Assembly (NCBI GenBank): GCA_016271365.2
Contig: CM028129.1
Span: forward strand, 843,404,001 to 843,468,000
Direction of reading: 5' to 3'
DNA: 64,000 bases
From: Neoceratodus forsteri
Taxonomy: Eukaryota; Chordata; Ceratodontiformes; Ceratodontidae
In this document: in pieces, positions 11,401 through 23,130 of the stretch
Position numbering within the stretch: position 1 is the first letter of the stretch
Layout: each line of letters starts with the position of its first letter
The notes under the pieces: model-generated
Told to the model about the DNA's origin: nothing
Seen by the model: only the letters and a program-made list of their open reading frames with translations
Databases searched by the model: none
Program-made: the position numbers and the translations under genes

Positions 11401-11640
11401 ACAAGAAAAAATGACTTTTACACTTTTTTCACTATGTGCTAATTGTAATTCACAAATCCAATCGAAACAAAACTTGGTACATCAAGAGATCTACCCCACT
11501 GGGCAGTGCATTCCAACTTTAATACACATCTGTTGAATGGTTGCAAAGTTATTAAAATGCAACATTTGGGGTTTAAAATTAAACTGCCTACTCAACCCTA
11601 CAATAACTATAGTGGTGCTACCGTGCCACTATATATATAT
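11400..11640 (+). repeat. Hairpin-ended repeat family, 3' terminal fragment (copy 1)
   Basis: This fragment aligns with the end of the copy at 12560-13692. Shared blocks are GGTTGCAAAGTTATTAAAATGC-like, then CTACTCAACCCTA, then a terminal palindrome. Here the palindrome has stem TATAGTGG (11608-11615) pairing with CCACTATA (11626-11633), followed directly by an AT run. No coding region is seen. The family is not one I can name. Confidence 0.65.
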
Positions 11641-11683
11641 ATAGATAGCTAGATATAGATATAGATATATAGATATATATATC

Positions 11684-12045
11684 AGAGGCAAAAAACTCTG
11701 TTTAATGCATCAGTTAGGGTTGTTCCACAGCGACAAAAGTGAGGAAATTCGGTGTTAGGGTTGAAAGCCCTCCTTGCACCCCCCCAGCCTGCCACCCCAA
11801 CCACCAATGGGGTGTGCATTGGGGTCACCGGCCCTAACTCTCACCCTATCACATTTGTAAACAAGCTGAGGTATAGGGGAATGGAGTGAGAGTTAGGACC
11901 GATGACCCCAGTGCACACCCCATTGGCAGTTGGGGTGATGGGCTGGGGGTTGCAAGGGGGGCTTTCAAACCTAACACCAAATTTCCTCACTTTTGTCGCA
12001 GTGGAACAACCCTAACTAATTCATTAAACTGAGATTTTTGCCTCT
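11684..12045. repeat. Palindromic element, 362 bp, long near-perfect arms
   Basis: The arms are about 160 bp each (11684-11845 and 11885-12045) and pair almost completely. The outer ends are AGAGGCAAAAA and TTTTTGCCTCT. Further in, GTTAGGGTTGTTCCAC pairs with GTGGAACAACCCTAAC. The loop is about 40 bp. It has no coding potential and resembles a palindromic MITE. It lies between an AT-rich run and the next hairpin-family copy. A target duplication is not obvious. Confidence 0.8.
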
Positions 12046-12119
12046 AATTCCCCTTCTTTTTGAGAATATGCAGTAGAAATAATGAATGGAATGTGGTGGT
12101 TCGGGCCCCGCGCTCCCAC

Positions 12120-12545
12120 CATGTGATTTTTTGTGACATAGTAATGGTAAGTGCAAGAGAAATGCAACCGCTAATGGTTGCACACATGGTGACTGAAACG
12201 TAAATGGAAAAGCAAACGTTAGTAGAAATGCAAGTGCAAAGTGACACCAAAGCGAACAGTGATGCAAAAGGAGATGCAAGCACATAAGGAAATGCAAACT
12301 GTGACGTGCACGTGATGGTACCACAATTGGAAATGCAAATGGTAATGTTAACAGCAGAAATAATGTCAAAGAAACAGAAATGGAAATGCAAATGCAAGTC
12401 TTGCATAGCGGGAATGAAAACTGTAATGCTCACAGTGTCGTACACAGGAACGGTAACGCAAACGGTCACAGAAACGCAAGTGGAAATGCTAACTGCAACA
12501 GTAACAGAAGCACACACCCTGTTTTTGCCCAACAGCTGCATAGAG
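12120..12545. repeat. Degenerate short-period (about 6 bp) repeat
   Basis: The plus strand is a drifting hexamer-like repeat with words such as GAAATGCAAATG, AACGGTAACGCAAACGG and AGAAACGCAAGTGG. Its period is a multiple of three and lacks stop triplets on the minus strand. It therefore produces a 290-codon open frame (minus, 12916 to 12044) rich in Ser/Thr/Val/Cys/Phe. I regard that frame as an artefact of the repeat, not a gene. Confidence 0.7.
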
Positions 12546-12559
12546 AAACAGAGTGTGTG

Positions 12560-13692
12560 CAAAGAATGTATGCATAATAATGTGCCTCGGAGCAGAACAT
12601 GAGCTATTGGAATACTAAAGTGCTTATATCTCAGGAACCGTGCAACATAGAAAAAATATTTAAATTTCACAGGATTCATCTGTTTTCTGGCTAGGTTTTC
12701 ACCATGGTCATGATGAAAATTCCGTATCTTGCACCGTTTCTGAGATACGAGCCCAGAAAGGCGAGGCGGACGCCACAATGTTAGTCTATGGGAAAAAACT
12801 TCAACTTTGGAGTACTGTAACTTGGCATCCGAGCAATATTTTGTCACCAGACTACCAAAAGGCACATCTGGGAGATGTTGGCTGCCTTCCCACCAAATCT
12901 GAGCCAAAAATACCAAACCGTTCTTTTGGAGCAGGGTGACAAAGAACTCCTGTCATTTTGGCCATAGTCTGGAAAAGCAGTGTTGCAATTTGTGACACCT
13001 TTCGCAAAAATTTGTGAAAGTGTCACAAGTGCGACACTGCTTTGCAACACTACTTTTCCCAGAAATTTGAAAAACATATTTCTGGGGTGTTTGACCCCAA
13101 AATAAAGACATGGCTAGCTTCCTCAGGGCTCGAATGGGTAAACACAAAAAGAATTATGTCCCTAGATGGTCCCAATTTTAAATGCCAAGCATTTCTGAGA
13201 TCAGTAACTGAAAACAAAATTGTGGATTTGCAACACTGCTAGGGCCATTTGCGACACTAAAAAGTGCATTTGCAACACTTTCAAACTTTTTGTTAACTTT
13301 TCCCATTGACATAATGGGAACTTGTTTTTTCAATAACTTTTGAACCGTTTAATATTTTTTCACATAATCTTCAAAAGACACATCGGAGACCCTGGCCACA
13401 CGTTCCCTGAAGTTTTTGAACTGGTCACACAAACCGTGCGACCTGTAGGTGCAAGCAAAGAATTCACAAAAAAACTTAATTGTGCACATGAATGTCGCTT
13501 AATAACTCTGCAGCCGTATATCCGACCAGTATTAAAGTTGGCATATCCTATGATCTATGCTGCCAGTCAGTGCCTGCCAAATTTCAGGCAAATCTGTTGA
13601 ACAGTAGCAAAGTTATTAAGGTGCAAAGTTTCACCCTTTAACTTTAATAGGGCTACTCAACCCTAACTATGGTAGCATACCGTGCTACCATA
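12560..13692 (+). repeat. Hairpin-ended repeat family (copy 2)
   Basis: About 1.1 kb aligns in parts with the reverse complement of 33608-34830. Shared pieces include ATTGGAATACTAA, CGTATCT..AC.GTTTYTGAGATACG, ACCAAAAGGCA.ATCTG, and the terminal AACTTTAATAGGGCTACTCAACCCTAAC region. The end is a perfect hairpin at 13668-13692: stem TATGGTAGCA, loop TACCG, stem TGCTACCATA, then AATATATATA. No protein motif is detected in any frame. Possible identities are a non-autonomous Helitron-like element or an unclassified family. I cannot decide between them. Confidence 0.65.
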
Positions 13693-14375
13693 ATATATAT
13701 ACATTTATATATATTTAATTTTATTCTTATTTTTTTAAACATTTCTTAGTGTGCCTTTGTTAGGTGCCTGGGTTTCATGATACTCAATTTCACTGACATT
13801 TTGAACAGGAGCAAGTGTGTATGCCCCCAACACACTCACAAAATCCTGTACAGTATGCTTATTTTACTTTTTTTTACCAATTTACAAATTTTTATTTTTT
13901 CCTTCACATTTCTTACTTTGTCTATGTCTCTAAGGAGTGACAAATGCCCACCCAGTTTCAGTTACAGTGAGTGGGAGTGAGCGTGTCCCATATTGGCTGC
14001 CATTGTTAGCACTTTCCCTAAGAGAACTTTCCTGAACTCTGCTGTGGCGACCGCTTCCATTTGAATACTCATGACACTCTCTGTAACTTTTCTGGCTGGA
14101 CAATATTGTGACTCTATTGTGAGGTTGCCAGGATTGTAGTATACATTTGTGTGAGTAGTTGGGCAGGGGAGTGATGACATTACTGGCATCACTGACTAGA
14201 GAGTCCATGCTTCAGCCAGAATAGAAAAAACTTTGTGGTAGGTATGGCTGTTTGGCTGCACTGTGTCCTGGTTGGCTAAAGAAGTATTGGTTGATGCAAT
14301 ATGCACTAATAAGGACACGGCCAATGGTATCTCTTAGCCCATCAGGATGCAGGAAACTTCTGACCCATTTTATAA
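13693..14375. other. AT-rich start, then unassigned sequence
   Basis: The AT run following the hairpin continues to about 13730. From there to 14375 I see no recognisable repeat ends or protein motifs. The minus-strand open frames at 13930-14454 match nothing known to me. Confidence 0.4.
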
Positions 14376-14560
14376 ATATTACTATAACACAGGTTCCAAG
14401 TGTAACAACACTACCATAACACAGGCTGCTAGTATAACAGTGCCACCAAAACACAGGCTGCTAGTGTGAAAATGCTACTATAACACACAATAATAGTTTA
14501 ACAATACTACCATAACACAGGCTAGTGGTGCAACAAGTTTACCATAACACAGACCAAAGG
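14376..14560. repeat. Minisatellite array, ~36-40 bp unit (block 1)
   Basis: Diverged units read CATAACACAGGCTGCTAGT followed by RTAACARTGCTAC. The same unit makes up the arrays at 21820-22160 and 22813-23130. No coding function is seen. Confidence 0.75.
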
Positions 14561-15184
14561 TGTCGGAAGGGTCTGAAAAGTGATAGGGCCAAGTATGCAA
14601 GGGGTAACTTCCTCCTCTGGTTGAGTGGGTTCAGCCACGCTCTTATTTTTTTCTTGCTCAAATTTGTAATATGTGAAGTAACTCCCACTCACTAATAGCA
14701 TTTTCCTTCCCTGTGCCTAGTGCCTTGATACCCCTTCCCCTAGAAGGCCTTGCCTTCATTGTTACACTTGATACAACTGTGCACCAAATGTTCTGGGATG
14801 AATGAAAGAGGATTTTTTTTTGGGCGGGGGGTCACAACCAAGCCTGTTGCAGTTCGTAATACCAGGGGCTCAGCAGTCTAGACCAATGACCACAAAGTGT
14901 GGTCTTGATGCCACTCTTTGCTTGTTGTGCAGAAACTTTGTGTACGTCAAAGAACCAAAGCTGCTCCATTCAGAGAGATCTTTGGTCCTTTGATTTGCAT
15001 GAAGCCATGTCAGGAAACAGTTGAGTGGCTTTCAACATCTGGATCCTGTCTTTGGAACTGTAACTCTGGCATGCACATTAGCATCCGTGCTAATGCACAT
15101 GCCCAAAGTCATGGAAATTCCTCACATTCCCATCCACATTATTTGTTTTTCCTGGTGTCTAGTGGCAACCCTCTTCTGTGCCTC
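14561..15184. other. No recognisable feature
   Basis: I see no protein motif or repeat end here. The sequence becomes C-rich towards 15180, where the tandem array begins. Confidence 0.4.
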
Positions 15185-15905
15185 CCTCTCACCACCCATC
15201 ATTCCACCTCCCCCACAAATATAACACTGACACTGGGGGTGCCCAATCCCCCAGTTTCGTCACCTCCTAGTTTTTTTTTCTTTATGGCCTGTGCCAAAGA
15301 AAACTGCCCATCAATATCTGTTGCTGGCACCTCTGTAACTCTCCCACCACCCTTCCCTCCCTTTCAGCACCCACTACCCCCCACACAAACATAACACTGA
15401 CACTGGGGATGCCCAATCCTCCAGTGTCCACCTTGTAGCTTTTTTTTAAGTAGCCTGCAACAAAGAAAATGGTCCATCAATGTCTCTTGCTAGTGCCCCT
15501 GTAACTATCCCCACCACCTGACCCTCCCTCTCAGCACCCATCCCCCACAGCCCTCCAAACGTAACACTGACACAGGGATGCCCAATCCCACAGTGTCCAC
15601 CTCATAGTCTGTTTCTTTCATTACCTGCAACAAAGAAAACCGTCCATTGATGTCGCTTGCTGGTGTCTCTGTAACTCTCCCCCCACCCCTACCTCTCAGC
15701 ACCCCCCATTACACACACACAACACTGACACTGGGGGTGTGCAATCCCCCAGTGTCTTCACCTGAAATACAGACAACTGTCCCTCATCTTTTTTGGGGGG
15801 GGAGCCCTGAAAAAAAGAAAACCATCCATCTATGTCTGTTACACTGTTATCCCTCCACCCGACCCTCCCACTTAGCACCCACCACCCCACCCCACATACC
15901 TCCAG
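15185..15905. repeat. Tandem repeat, ~165 bp unit, about 4.5 copies
   Basis: The landmark AACACTGACACTGGGG or a close variant occurs at about 15224, 15393, 15561 and 15722, at spacings of 169, 168 and 161. Each is followed by TGCCCAATCC.CCAGTGTC, then a T-rich stretch, then CAAAGAAAA..GTCCATCWATGTC, and a C-rich CCCTCCC..CAGCACCCA block. Units are clearly diverged from one another. Confidence 0.85.
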
Positions 15906-16009
15906 CCATTACTTACCAATTTGGGGCCTGACATCATAATCCATTCTTGACCTCAGACACGTCTTCACTCTTCAATGTTGGACCGCAAACTGAGGAAATC
16001 AGGTATGCA

Positions 16010-16740
16010 GTTCAATGTATTTCACTGGAGATTTGAACTTACTGTAGTGGCATAACTTAGCCATTTTTGAATATTTTTGCCCCAGATTTTCAGCATGCCT
16101 TTTTAGGGACCTTGCCTCATGAACAATTACAGTGACATTAAGCAAATCTGTCCTGAAAGGTGATTTCACAGTCACTGCACAAAATCACCTTTCAGACAGG
16201 AGTTAAACATTTTCTCTGCCTGTGTTCATAAGGTGGGGTCATAAGAAGGCTATGTTAAAAATTTGGTGTAAAAATATTAAAAAACAACAAAGTTATGAGC
16301 TTACATTGAAATTTGTGAACACAGGCTCCTAACTTTTGACAATTTTCTGTATGTTGATCCCAAATTTTCAACGTAGCCATTTCTTCACAGCACCTCATGA
16401 ATGTGACAGCTGCAATGTTTCAAATCTGGGCCAAAATGAGTTTTCATACTTGTGGCATGGAATGACATTTTGGTGGCTTGTAATGATGTTTTGGTGGGGA
16501 TTTGAAAATCTTCACCTGCCAGATCCATTAGGTGGGGAAATAAAAAGGCTATGCTGAAAATCTGGAGTACAAATATGATAAAATGCCCATGTTATGACTT
16601 AACATTGCACTATTTCAGCCTTCACTCATAACTTCACTAACTTTCAAATTTTTACTCCAAGCTTTCATCATAGCCATTATTCCACACCTGTGGTGAGAAA
16701 TGACATTTCAGCCAATATACTATAAATGGTAAATGTCATG
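16010..16740. repeat. Tandem repeat, ~300 bp unit, about 2.4 diverged copies
   Basis: AAGGCTATGTTAAAAATTTGG near 16245 returns as AAGGCTATGCTGAAAATCTGG near 16546. CATAACTTAGCCATTTTTGA, CTCCTAACTTTTGACAATTTT and CATAACTTCACTAACTTTCAA head successive units near 16050, 16326 and 16627. Nothing coding is recognised. Confidence 0.6.
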
Positions 16741-17811
16741 TCTATGAGGCGAATCCTACAACAAGTATCTTCAAATGTTCAGCATTGATAAATGCTTGTC
16801 ACTGCTAATGTTTGCGCTTGGCCCAACCTCAGTAGACCATGACCCCAGCCCACCCTCATCAGCACTACTTAGGTCTTCACTTAGAATTTTAAGTTTATGA
16901 TGAATTGATACTTATATGTATTCTGTCGTTGATTTGTACTGTACAGTGCCCAGAGTCTACAGAACTGGGCGCTTTAGAAATAAAATATCTATCTATCTAT
17001 CTTCAGTAATTCTGCTGACACTCTGCAAGCAAAAAGAGAATGACTAGTAAATGACACTGCTTACTACACATGCTGCATTTTAAAGTCATAGTCCTCCATA
17101 TTAGTAGCACCGAATTTGTCGAGTGATTTTTACGGGTTTTTGAAAACCCCTTTTGAGAATTGTGAAACCTTTTGTTAGGGTTTTTTTTTGTTTGCTTGTG
17201 TGTTCACTGCTACCAGGAGAAGGCACTTCCATCTGATGGTCTAGCTGAAAATCTACTAGATGGCACTTGAGTACAGTAATAGAACTGGCCTCTTTCTGTA
17301 AATATTTAAAAAAAATGTAGAAGTTTTCTTCTGTAAAGCTTTTGAAAGATAAATAAGGAATCTCACAAAATAGCTTGACAAATGTGTTACTAGTACTATA
17401 ATGTATGGGGAGCCCTTATTATGCATAGCCTGCTATCTTTTATTTTTCTTGTAATCTTATTGTTCTGACATACAAGCTTGCTTGCCTACATCAGATCGAT
17501 GAGATTACAAGAAGGAATGAATGTCACCCGCCAACATTCTGACCCCAGAATGCCAAATGCGAGCATTTGAAACTGAACAACCTAAGCATCAGTTTAAATG
17601 TGGTCGCAGAGCAGTAAAAATACCTATGTCGAAATGTCATTACCTACTGTGGAACAAAGCAGGCTTGTATTCATAATCGAGTAGCAAAATAAAAGAACCA
17701 CTAAAAAAACCAAATCCGACCTACGTCCTTAGAGGTCTTACCTTGCTGATTCAGATGAACACAACAATATTGAAGCCATTCCGGTACTGGAGCTCGACCA
17801 ACATCTAGCGG
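16741..17811. other. Unassigned, containing a LINE/SINE 3' tail
   Basis: Around 16870-17003 there is a retroposon-style 3' end. GTACAGTGCCCAGAGTC..GGGCGCTTTAGAAATAAAAT is followed by (ATCT)n. The rest (17004-17811) shows a weak palindrome near 17450-17512 (CTTGTAATCTTA with GATTACAAG) but no gene. Confidence 0.45.
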
Positions 17812-20800
17812 AATTTATTTATTTATTAAGCGTCAGTTTACAACCTTTGAGCCAGAGGCTCGTTTACAAAGGTACCTCGTCACAGAGAGGACAATACAAT
17901 GATAACAACTTGGTACAGAGAAACAGTGTACAGTTTTTTTGAGGATACAGGAGGACAAATGAGATCAACAATTTACAACATACAGGATTGGGATTGGTGA
18001 AGTTAACATTGTTCAGGGAAATAACTAGAACATCAGCAAAAACATAGGATATCAATACAGTGTGGTTTAGCGGAGTCAACAGGGAGGTAACAGGAACCAA
18101 GGGTAGAGAAGGTAGAGGATTTGAGCAGCCAACAGGGGGCTTTGTCAGAGAGTGAGCAAGATAGCTTAGAAACGGCAAAAGCTGTGAGTAGTGAAAAGGT
18201 GGTTCCAGAGGGTAGTTTTAAAGCAAGAGATTGTGGTGGTGTCTGAGATACTGGCAGGGAGGGAATTGTACCAAGAAGGGGCACGGTAGAGGAAAGCCCG
18301 TTGTCCATGAGAGGTCCTTGCCCTAGGTACCTTCAACTTGGTTTTACAGGAGGACTGTGTTGAAGCTAGTAAGTTTACATGGTGGATAATGGCAGTCAAA
18401 CTAACAGCAGAGAGCCCAAGGAGAGTTTTTTTGTAAGGATGCAGGTTTGATACCTAATACGTTCGCCAAGATCGAGCAGATTTGCCTGGGAATAAAGATG
18501 GCAGGTACAGTATGTGTAAGTCTGGGAGCACCTAAGATTAGTTGACAGGCCTTATTTAAGGTGAGGTGGATTTTGTTTAGCGAGGTCTGGTCAGCAGCCC
18601 CGTAGACTGGTAAGCCATAGCCAACAAGTGACAGAATGGAGGACATAACTGCGAGTCGGAGGGCATCGGGGGGGAGACAGTGTTTGTGGCAGTAAAGGAT
18701 TCCCAACCTAATATTGGTGGTGGAGGCTAAGGCGGAGATATGGGAATGGAACATGAGGGCAGGGTCGAAGGTTATCCCAAGGTATTTGTATGTGTAAACT
18801 TGTTTGAGTGGGAACATAGAGCTGGTGAAGACTTGAAGTTGGAAATTACAAGCTTTGTTTTGGGGGTGGGAGAAGATCATAGATTTGGTCTTTTTAAGAT
18901 TGATAACCAGTCTATGTTCTTTAAACCAGGCTTCCACGTCTTTATAGGATAATTGCAGGAATCTTGGAGGGTGGTGGGGTTGCGGTCAGAAGCGAAGATA
19001 ACAGCATCATCTGCATAATGGAGGAGTTTACCAGTACAGGCACCTGGCAGGGTGTTGAGATAAAGGGAAAAGAGCATGGGCCCAAAAATAGAGCCCTGGG
19101 GAACCCCAGATTGGATTGGGCAGAAGTCAGAGAGGGTGCAATTGATTTTTACACGCTGAGACCGGGCAGACAGATAGCTGGAGTACCATGAGACAGGTCC
19201 TGCAGCAAAACCAGCATGGCTGAGTGCATCCAGCAGGAGAGGATGGGATACGGTGTCAAAGGCTTTTGACAGATCGATGAACACTGCACCAGCAAGAGAG
19301 AGCCCGAGTCCAGGGAGGAATGGAGGAAGCTATAAAACTCGATGAGGGCGGTATTGGTGTTGTGCCCAGCACGGAAGCCATGTTGTTCAGGGCAGAGGAT
19401 ACTGTATTTGGTAAGAAACTCAGATATTTGGGAGGATACTACTTTCTCTAAGGCTTTTGAGAGTGGTGAGAGGATTGAGATGGGACAATAATTACTGGAA
19501 AGGGCCCTACCTACACCTTATGAATGGGAGTGACAGTGGCAATTTTCCAGGCAGATGAAAATTGCTCTAGACAGAGTGATTTGTTGAAGAGGCTAGTGAT
19601 TGGGGCGATGACCTGGTCCAATGCCAGGCTAAGGAGTCTGGGGTCCAAGGAGTCACTGCCAGTGGTGTTGCTTCTTAGGGCCTTGGTCAGATACGGTCTG
19701 ACTTCATTGACAGTAACCCAGTGGAAGTGGAAACATGCGTCTGAGGGAGCAGGGTCAGGAGAGTGGGGGGCTCAAAAAAGTTGCTAGGGAGTACAGAGCT
19801 AAGGTCAGTAAAGGATTTATTGAGATGGTTAGCAATAAGGGTAGGATCAGTAGAGATAATACCCTCAATATTGATTTGGAAAGGCAGAGGAGAGTGTGTA
19901 CCACCATTTAGTTGTTTGATGTTATCCCAGAAGGTTCTAGCATTCCCCCAGGATGAGGTGAGTGAGGCCCGATAATGATCAGCCTTTGCTTTGCATATGG
20001 CCCAGGTACATTTATTTTGGGCATCAGCATATGCCTGTCTGTTGGCAGGGTGGTCAGTTTCCGTGGCTAGGTGCCACAGGATGTCCCTGTGCTTAAGGAG
20101 TTGGAGTAGGGAAGGAGTGACCCAGGGAGGATGCCATACCTTGGAACGAAGTTTGGCTAGGGGTGCGAAGATATCACAAGCTTTGTTAAACATTAAGGTG
20201 AAGAAGGCCAGGGCCGAATCAAGGTTGGGAGCGGTCTCAATGAGAGACCAGTCAACTTGGGCTAGAAGTTGCTTCAGGCCTCTCAGCCCACCTGGTCGCA
20301 ACCGCCGCGGTAGGGTGGCCTTTGCAGTGGGTTTGGTTAGGGACGTAATCCAACGGAAAAGAATAGGGGAGTGGTCACTGATTCCATCTGGAAGGACTTG
20401 TAGATTGCAAACTTGGTTAGGTCAGTTGGTGAGGACTACATCCAGAAGAGTGCTCTACCCCATTGCAGGGTTCACTCTTGTTGGTTGGGTAACAAGTTGT
20501 GTTAGGTCAATAGCAGTAAAGGAGTCGCAGGTGGAGGAGGATGTGGGGCTAAGCCAGTTGATGTTTAGATCACCCATGAGAATATGCTCAGGGGAATGTG
20601 GTAGAGAGGAGGGATACTCTATTAGAGGGACCAGGGCCTGAGTTTGATTTTTCTGGGGAATATATGCAGAGGTTAGAAAGAGGGGGCCTTTAGAGGGATC
20701 AGGGGTAAGTTTTGGGGTAAGGGCCTGGGCCCTGAGGTTAAGGACAGGGGCTGGGAGGGCTACTCCAAGAAGGGAGTCTTTGATATAAATAGCACAGCCT

Positions 20801-21430
20801 CCACCTCATCTCCCTACATGGTCTTCTTGAAAGAGGGAGTAGCCAGGGAGTGAGACAAGGGAGTCAGAGGTAGAGTCAGATAGCTAGGTTTCGACTAGTG
20901 AGATGATGTCAGGTTTGTGGACAGTGACCCAACATTGGAGCGAGTCAAATTTCTTCAGGAGACTGCAGATATTCATAGAAGCAATAAGAAGCCCAGAGGT
21001 TCTAGTTAAGGAGTTATTGTGGATTGGGCCAGGGTTGGGATGAATGTTCCCTGACAAGAGTAGGAGGAGAAGTGTAGCCCTGATCAGGGGGGTGTGGAAG
21101 GCATTTTTGCGTCGAGCGAGATAGTAGGAGTGGGAGAGCTTAGAGACACAAGGAGTGGGCACAGATGTACTGGATGGGCAGGCTAGTACAATAAGTTGCC
21201 CGTAGGCGCAAAGGGGGGAAGCTAGGTGAGGACTGGGGGGAGGGTAAGATAGGTTGGGGTGCAGGGAGGCTTTACCTCTTAAAGGCTCTCAGCAATCCCC
21301 AAGTTCAGGCACCTCAGCTGGGCAGTGTTGTGAGGGGAGAGGGCTGCTTCAGGGTCTATAAGGGGAAGGGCATTAGTATGCAGCGGGCTAGTTCAGGACC
21401 CTACTGCGCATGCGCAAGATGGTGGATACA
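17812..21430 (-). pseudogene. Near full-length CR1/L2-group LINE (endonuclease-RT), minus strand
   Basis: On the minus strand the ORF begins near 21162 and runs mostly in one frame. Positions about 31-46 contain a Leu run followed by SGNIHPNPGP (a 2A-like NPGP ending, 21025-21036). The apurinic-type endonuclease shows GDLNINW (about 20555-20575) and DGISDHSPILF (about 20350-20385). The reverse transcriptase shows IDLSKAFDT, SGVPQGSIFGPMLFSLYLN and YADDAVIFAS (about 19000-19025). The C-terminus ends near 18170, and the 3' untranslated region closes with AAATAAATAAATTCC at 17812. Lesions include a TAG replacing Trp after VET (about 20883), further stops near 20450, and frameshifts around 19300-19690 and 18900. 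The 5' edge near 21430 is G+C richer. A closely related fragment lies at 6046-7275. Confidence 0.88.
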
Positions 21431-21542
21431 CGCTACAGTTTCTACACAAAGCTTACAAATAAGTGAGAGCCATATTTTGTTGTAAACGCAAAGAGTAACA
21501 GAAATAGTAAATTACTGTAAGCAGCTCAAACCCCCATACACT

Positions 21543-21717
21543 ATAAAAGATAATGGCTGGGGCGTTGCAGTTTACCGGGTTGAAATCACCTCTCACGGTT
21601 GCCATTCCGACAGTAAACCTCTCGAACTGCGCTCTCAAGGTTTATAAGCGCAGCATGGCAACCGCTTGAGGTGATTACAACCTGGTAAACTGCAGAACCC
21701 CAGCCATTATTGTCTAT
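21543..21717. repeat. Palindromic element, ~175 bp
   Basis: The arm 21543-21610 pairs with 21655-21717. AATGGCTGGGGCGTTGCAGT pairs with the complement of ACTGCAGAACCCCAGCCATT, and AATCACCTC pairs with GAGGTGATT. It lies immediately 3' of unrelated minisatellite sequence. It is non-coding and MITE-like. Confidence 0.75.
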
Positions 21718-21819
21718 GTAGTTATGCATTACCATTTTTGTAAAAACTGATAGAACCAGGCCTACCACTAATGAAAGTGGAAGGGCCATGGCTATAGTGG
21801 CCCGCATTCCAGCATCTGT

Positions 21820-22160
21820 GACACAGGCTACTAGTGTAAGAACACTATAACACAAGCTGCTAGTGGAATAATGCTACCATTGGCTGCTATTGTAACAATG
21901 TTGCTATTACACAGGATACTAGTTCAACAGTGCTGCTGTAACACAGACGTTTAGTGCTACAATGCTACAATAGCAGTGTAACAGTACCACTGTAACAAGA
22001 TGACAAGAAAAGTACAACACAGGCTACTAGTGTAACAATGCTACAATAACACAGGCAACTAGTATTACTGTGTTAACGAAAGCTAGAAGTATAAGTTGGC
22101 TACCATAACACAGGCCACAGCTTTAACTATACTACCACAACACAGGTTACTAGTGTAACA
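21820..22160. repeat. Minisatellite array, ~36-40 bp unit (block 2)
   Basis: Units of the form ACACAGGCTACTAGTGTAAC followed by AATGCTAC repeat with heavy divergence. They are the same unit as 14376-14560 and 22813-23130. Confidence 0.75.
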
Positions 22161-22812
22161 AACCTCAACCATTGCCTGAGGCGTCATTTGAGTTCTTCCT
22201 TCTGTCATTGTCCAAATCAAGGTCCCAACATCACAATCTGTCTTTGCTTCAGACATTGGACTTAAATCCCAACCATTGCCTGTGGCATCTATCGTGTTCT
22301 CCCTTCAAACAGTCGTTCCTCCTTAGGCCATCATGTCCAACCCTCTCCTGTCTCGGCTGACCTTCCCTCCCCACTCCCTATATCCTCCCTTCCCATCCCA
22401 CCATACTTGCCAGGACATCCCTACAGTACTTATCAAAGGACTCTTACATCTCAATCTTCTTTGCACTTTGACAATAGAGGAACTGCCACTCCTGCTCACT
22501 ATGACTCCTCCAATGATGTTTACTGTATACACTTTAACTGATTACCTTATATCCATATATCTGTATCCATGCAATTGTATTTAAATGGCACTACCTGCTG
22601 TTAAACCTATTGCTATGTTCTGGTGCAACTATCTTGTCACATGTGATAGTTACATGTTATTATGTTGTTATTATTACTATGTAATTGTTAAGTACGTTCA
22701 GTCAACTGTTATGTCTTAACCCTGTTGGCAATTGTTTTGCCCTAGGTCCATCTTGTAAATGAGCTTCTCGCAATGATGTTCCGCCTGGCAAAATAAAGAT
22801 TTTGATTGATTG
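22161..22812 (+). repeat. LINE 3' end inserted in the minisatellite
   Basis: The segment ends with TCTTGTAAATGAGCTTCTCGC..GCAAAATAAAGATTTTGATTGATTGA, a retroposon-style 3' terminus with a TTGATT-type tail. Its CTTGTAAATGAGC block resembles CTTGCAAATGAGC in the tail of the LINE ending near 32170. The upstream 450 bp carry no readable ORF2. Minisatellite units lie directly on both sides, so it probably inserted into a once-continuous array. Confidence 0.6.
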
Positions 22813-23130
22813 ACAAGGCTACCATAAGACAGACTACTAGTGTAACAATATTATTGTAACACACACTAGTAATACAACAATGCTACTATAACACAGGCTA
22901 CCAGTGTAACTGTGTTATTATAACAAAGTCTACTATTGAAACAATGCCACTGTAACATGGATTACTAGAATAACAGTGTTAACACAGGCTAGTAATGTAA
23001 CACTATTACTGTAATAAGGGCTATTAGTGTAACAGTGTTAGCTCAGCAGAGACTACTATTGTAACAATGCTACCGGAACACAGACTAGTAGTGCAACAAT
23101 GCTACCATAACACAGGCGACAGGTGTAAAA
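22813..23130. repeat. Minisatellite array, ~36-40 bp unit (block 3)
   Basis: These are the same diverged units as blocks 1 and 2 (ACACAGGCTACCAGTGTAAC..TGCTAC). It ends where ordinary sequence resumes near 23135. Confidence 0.75.
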
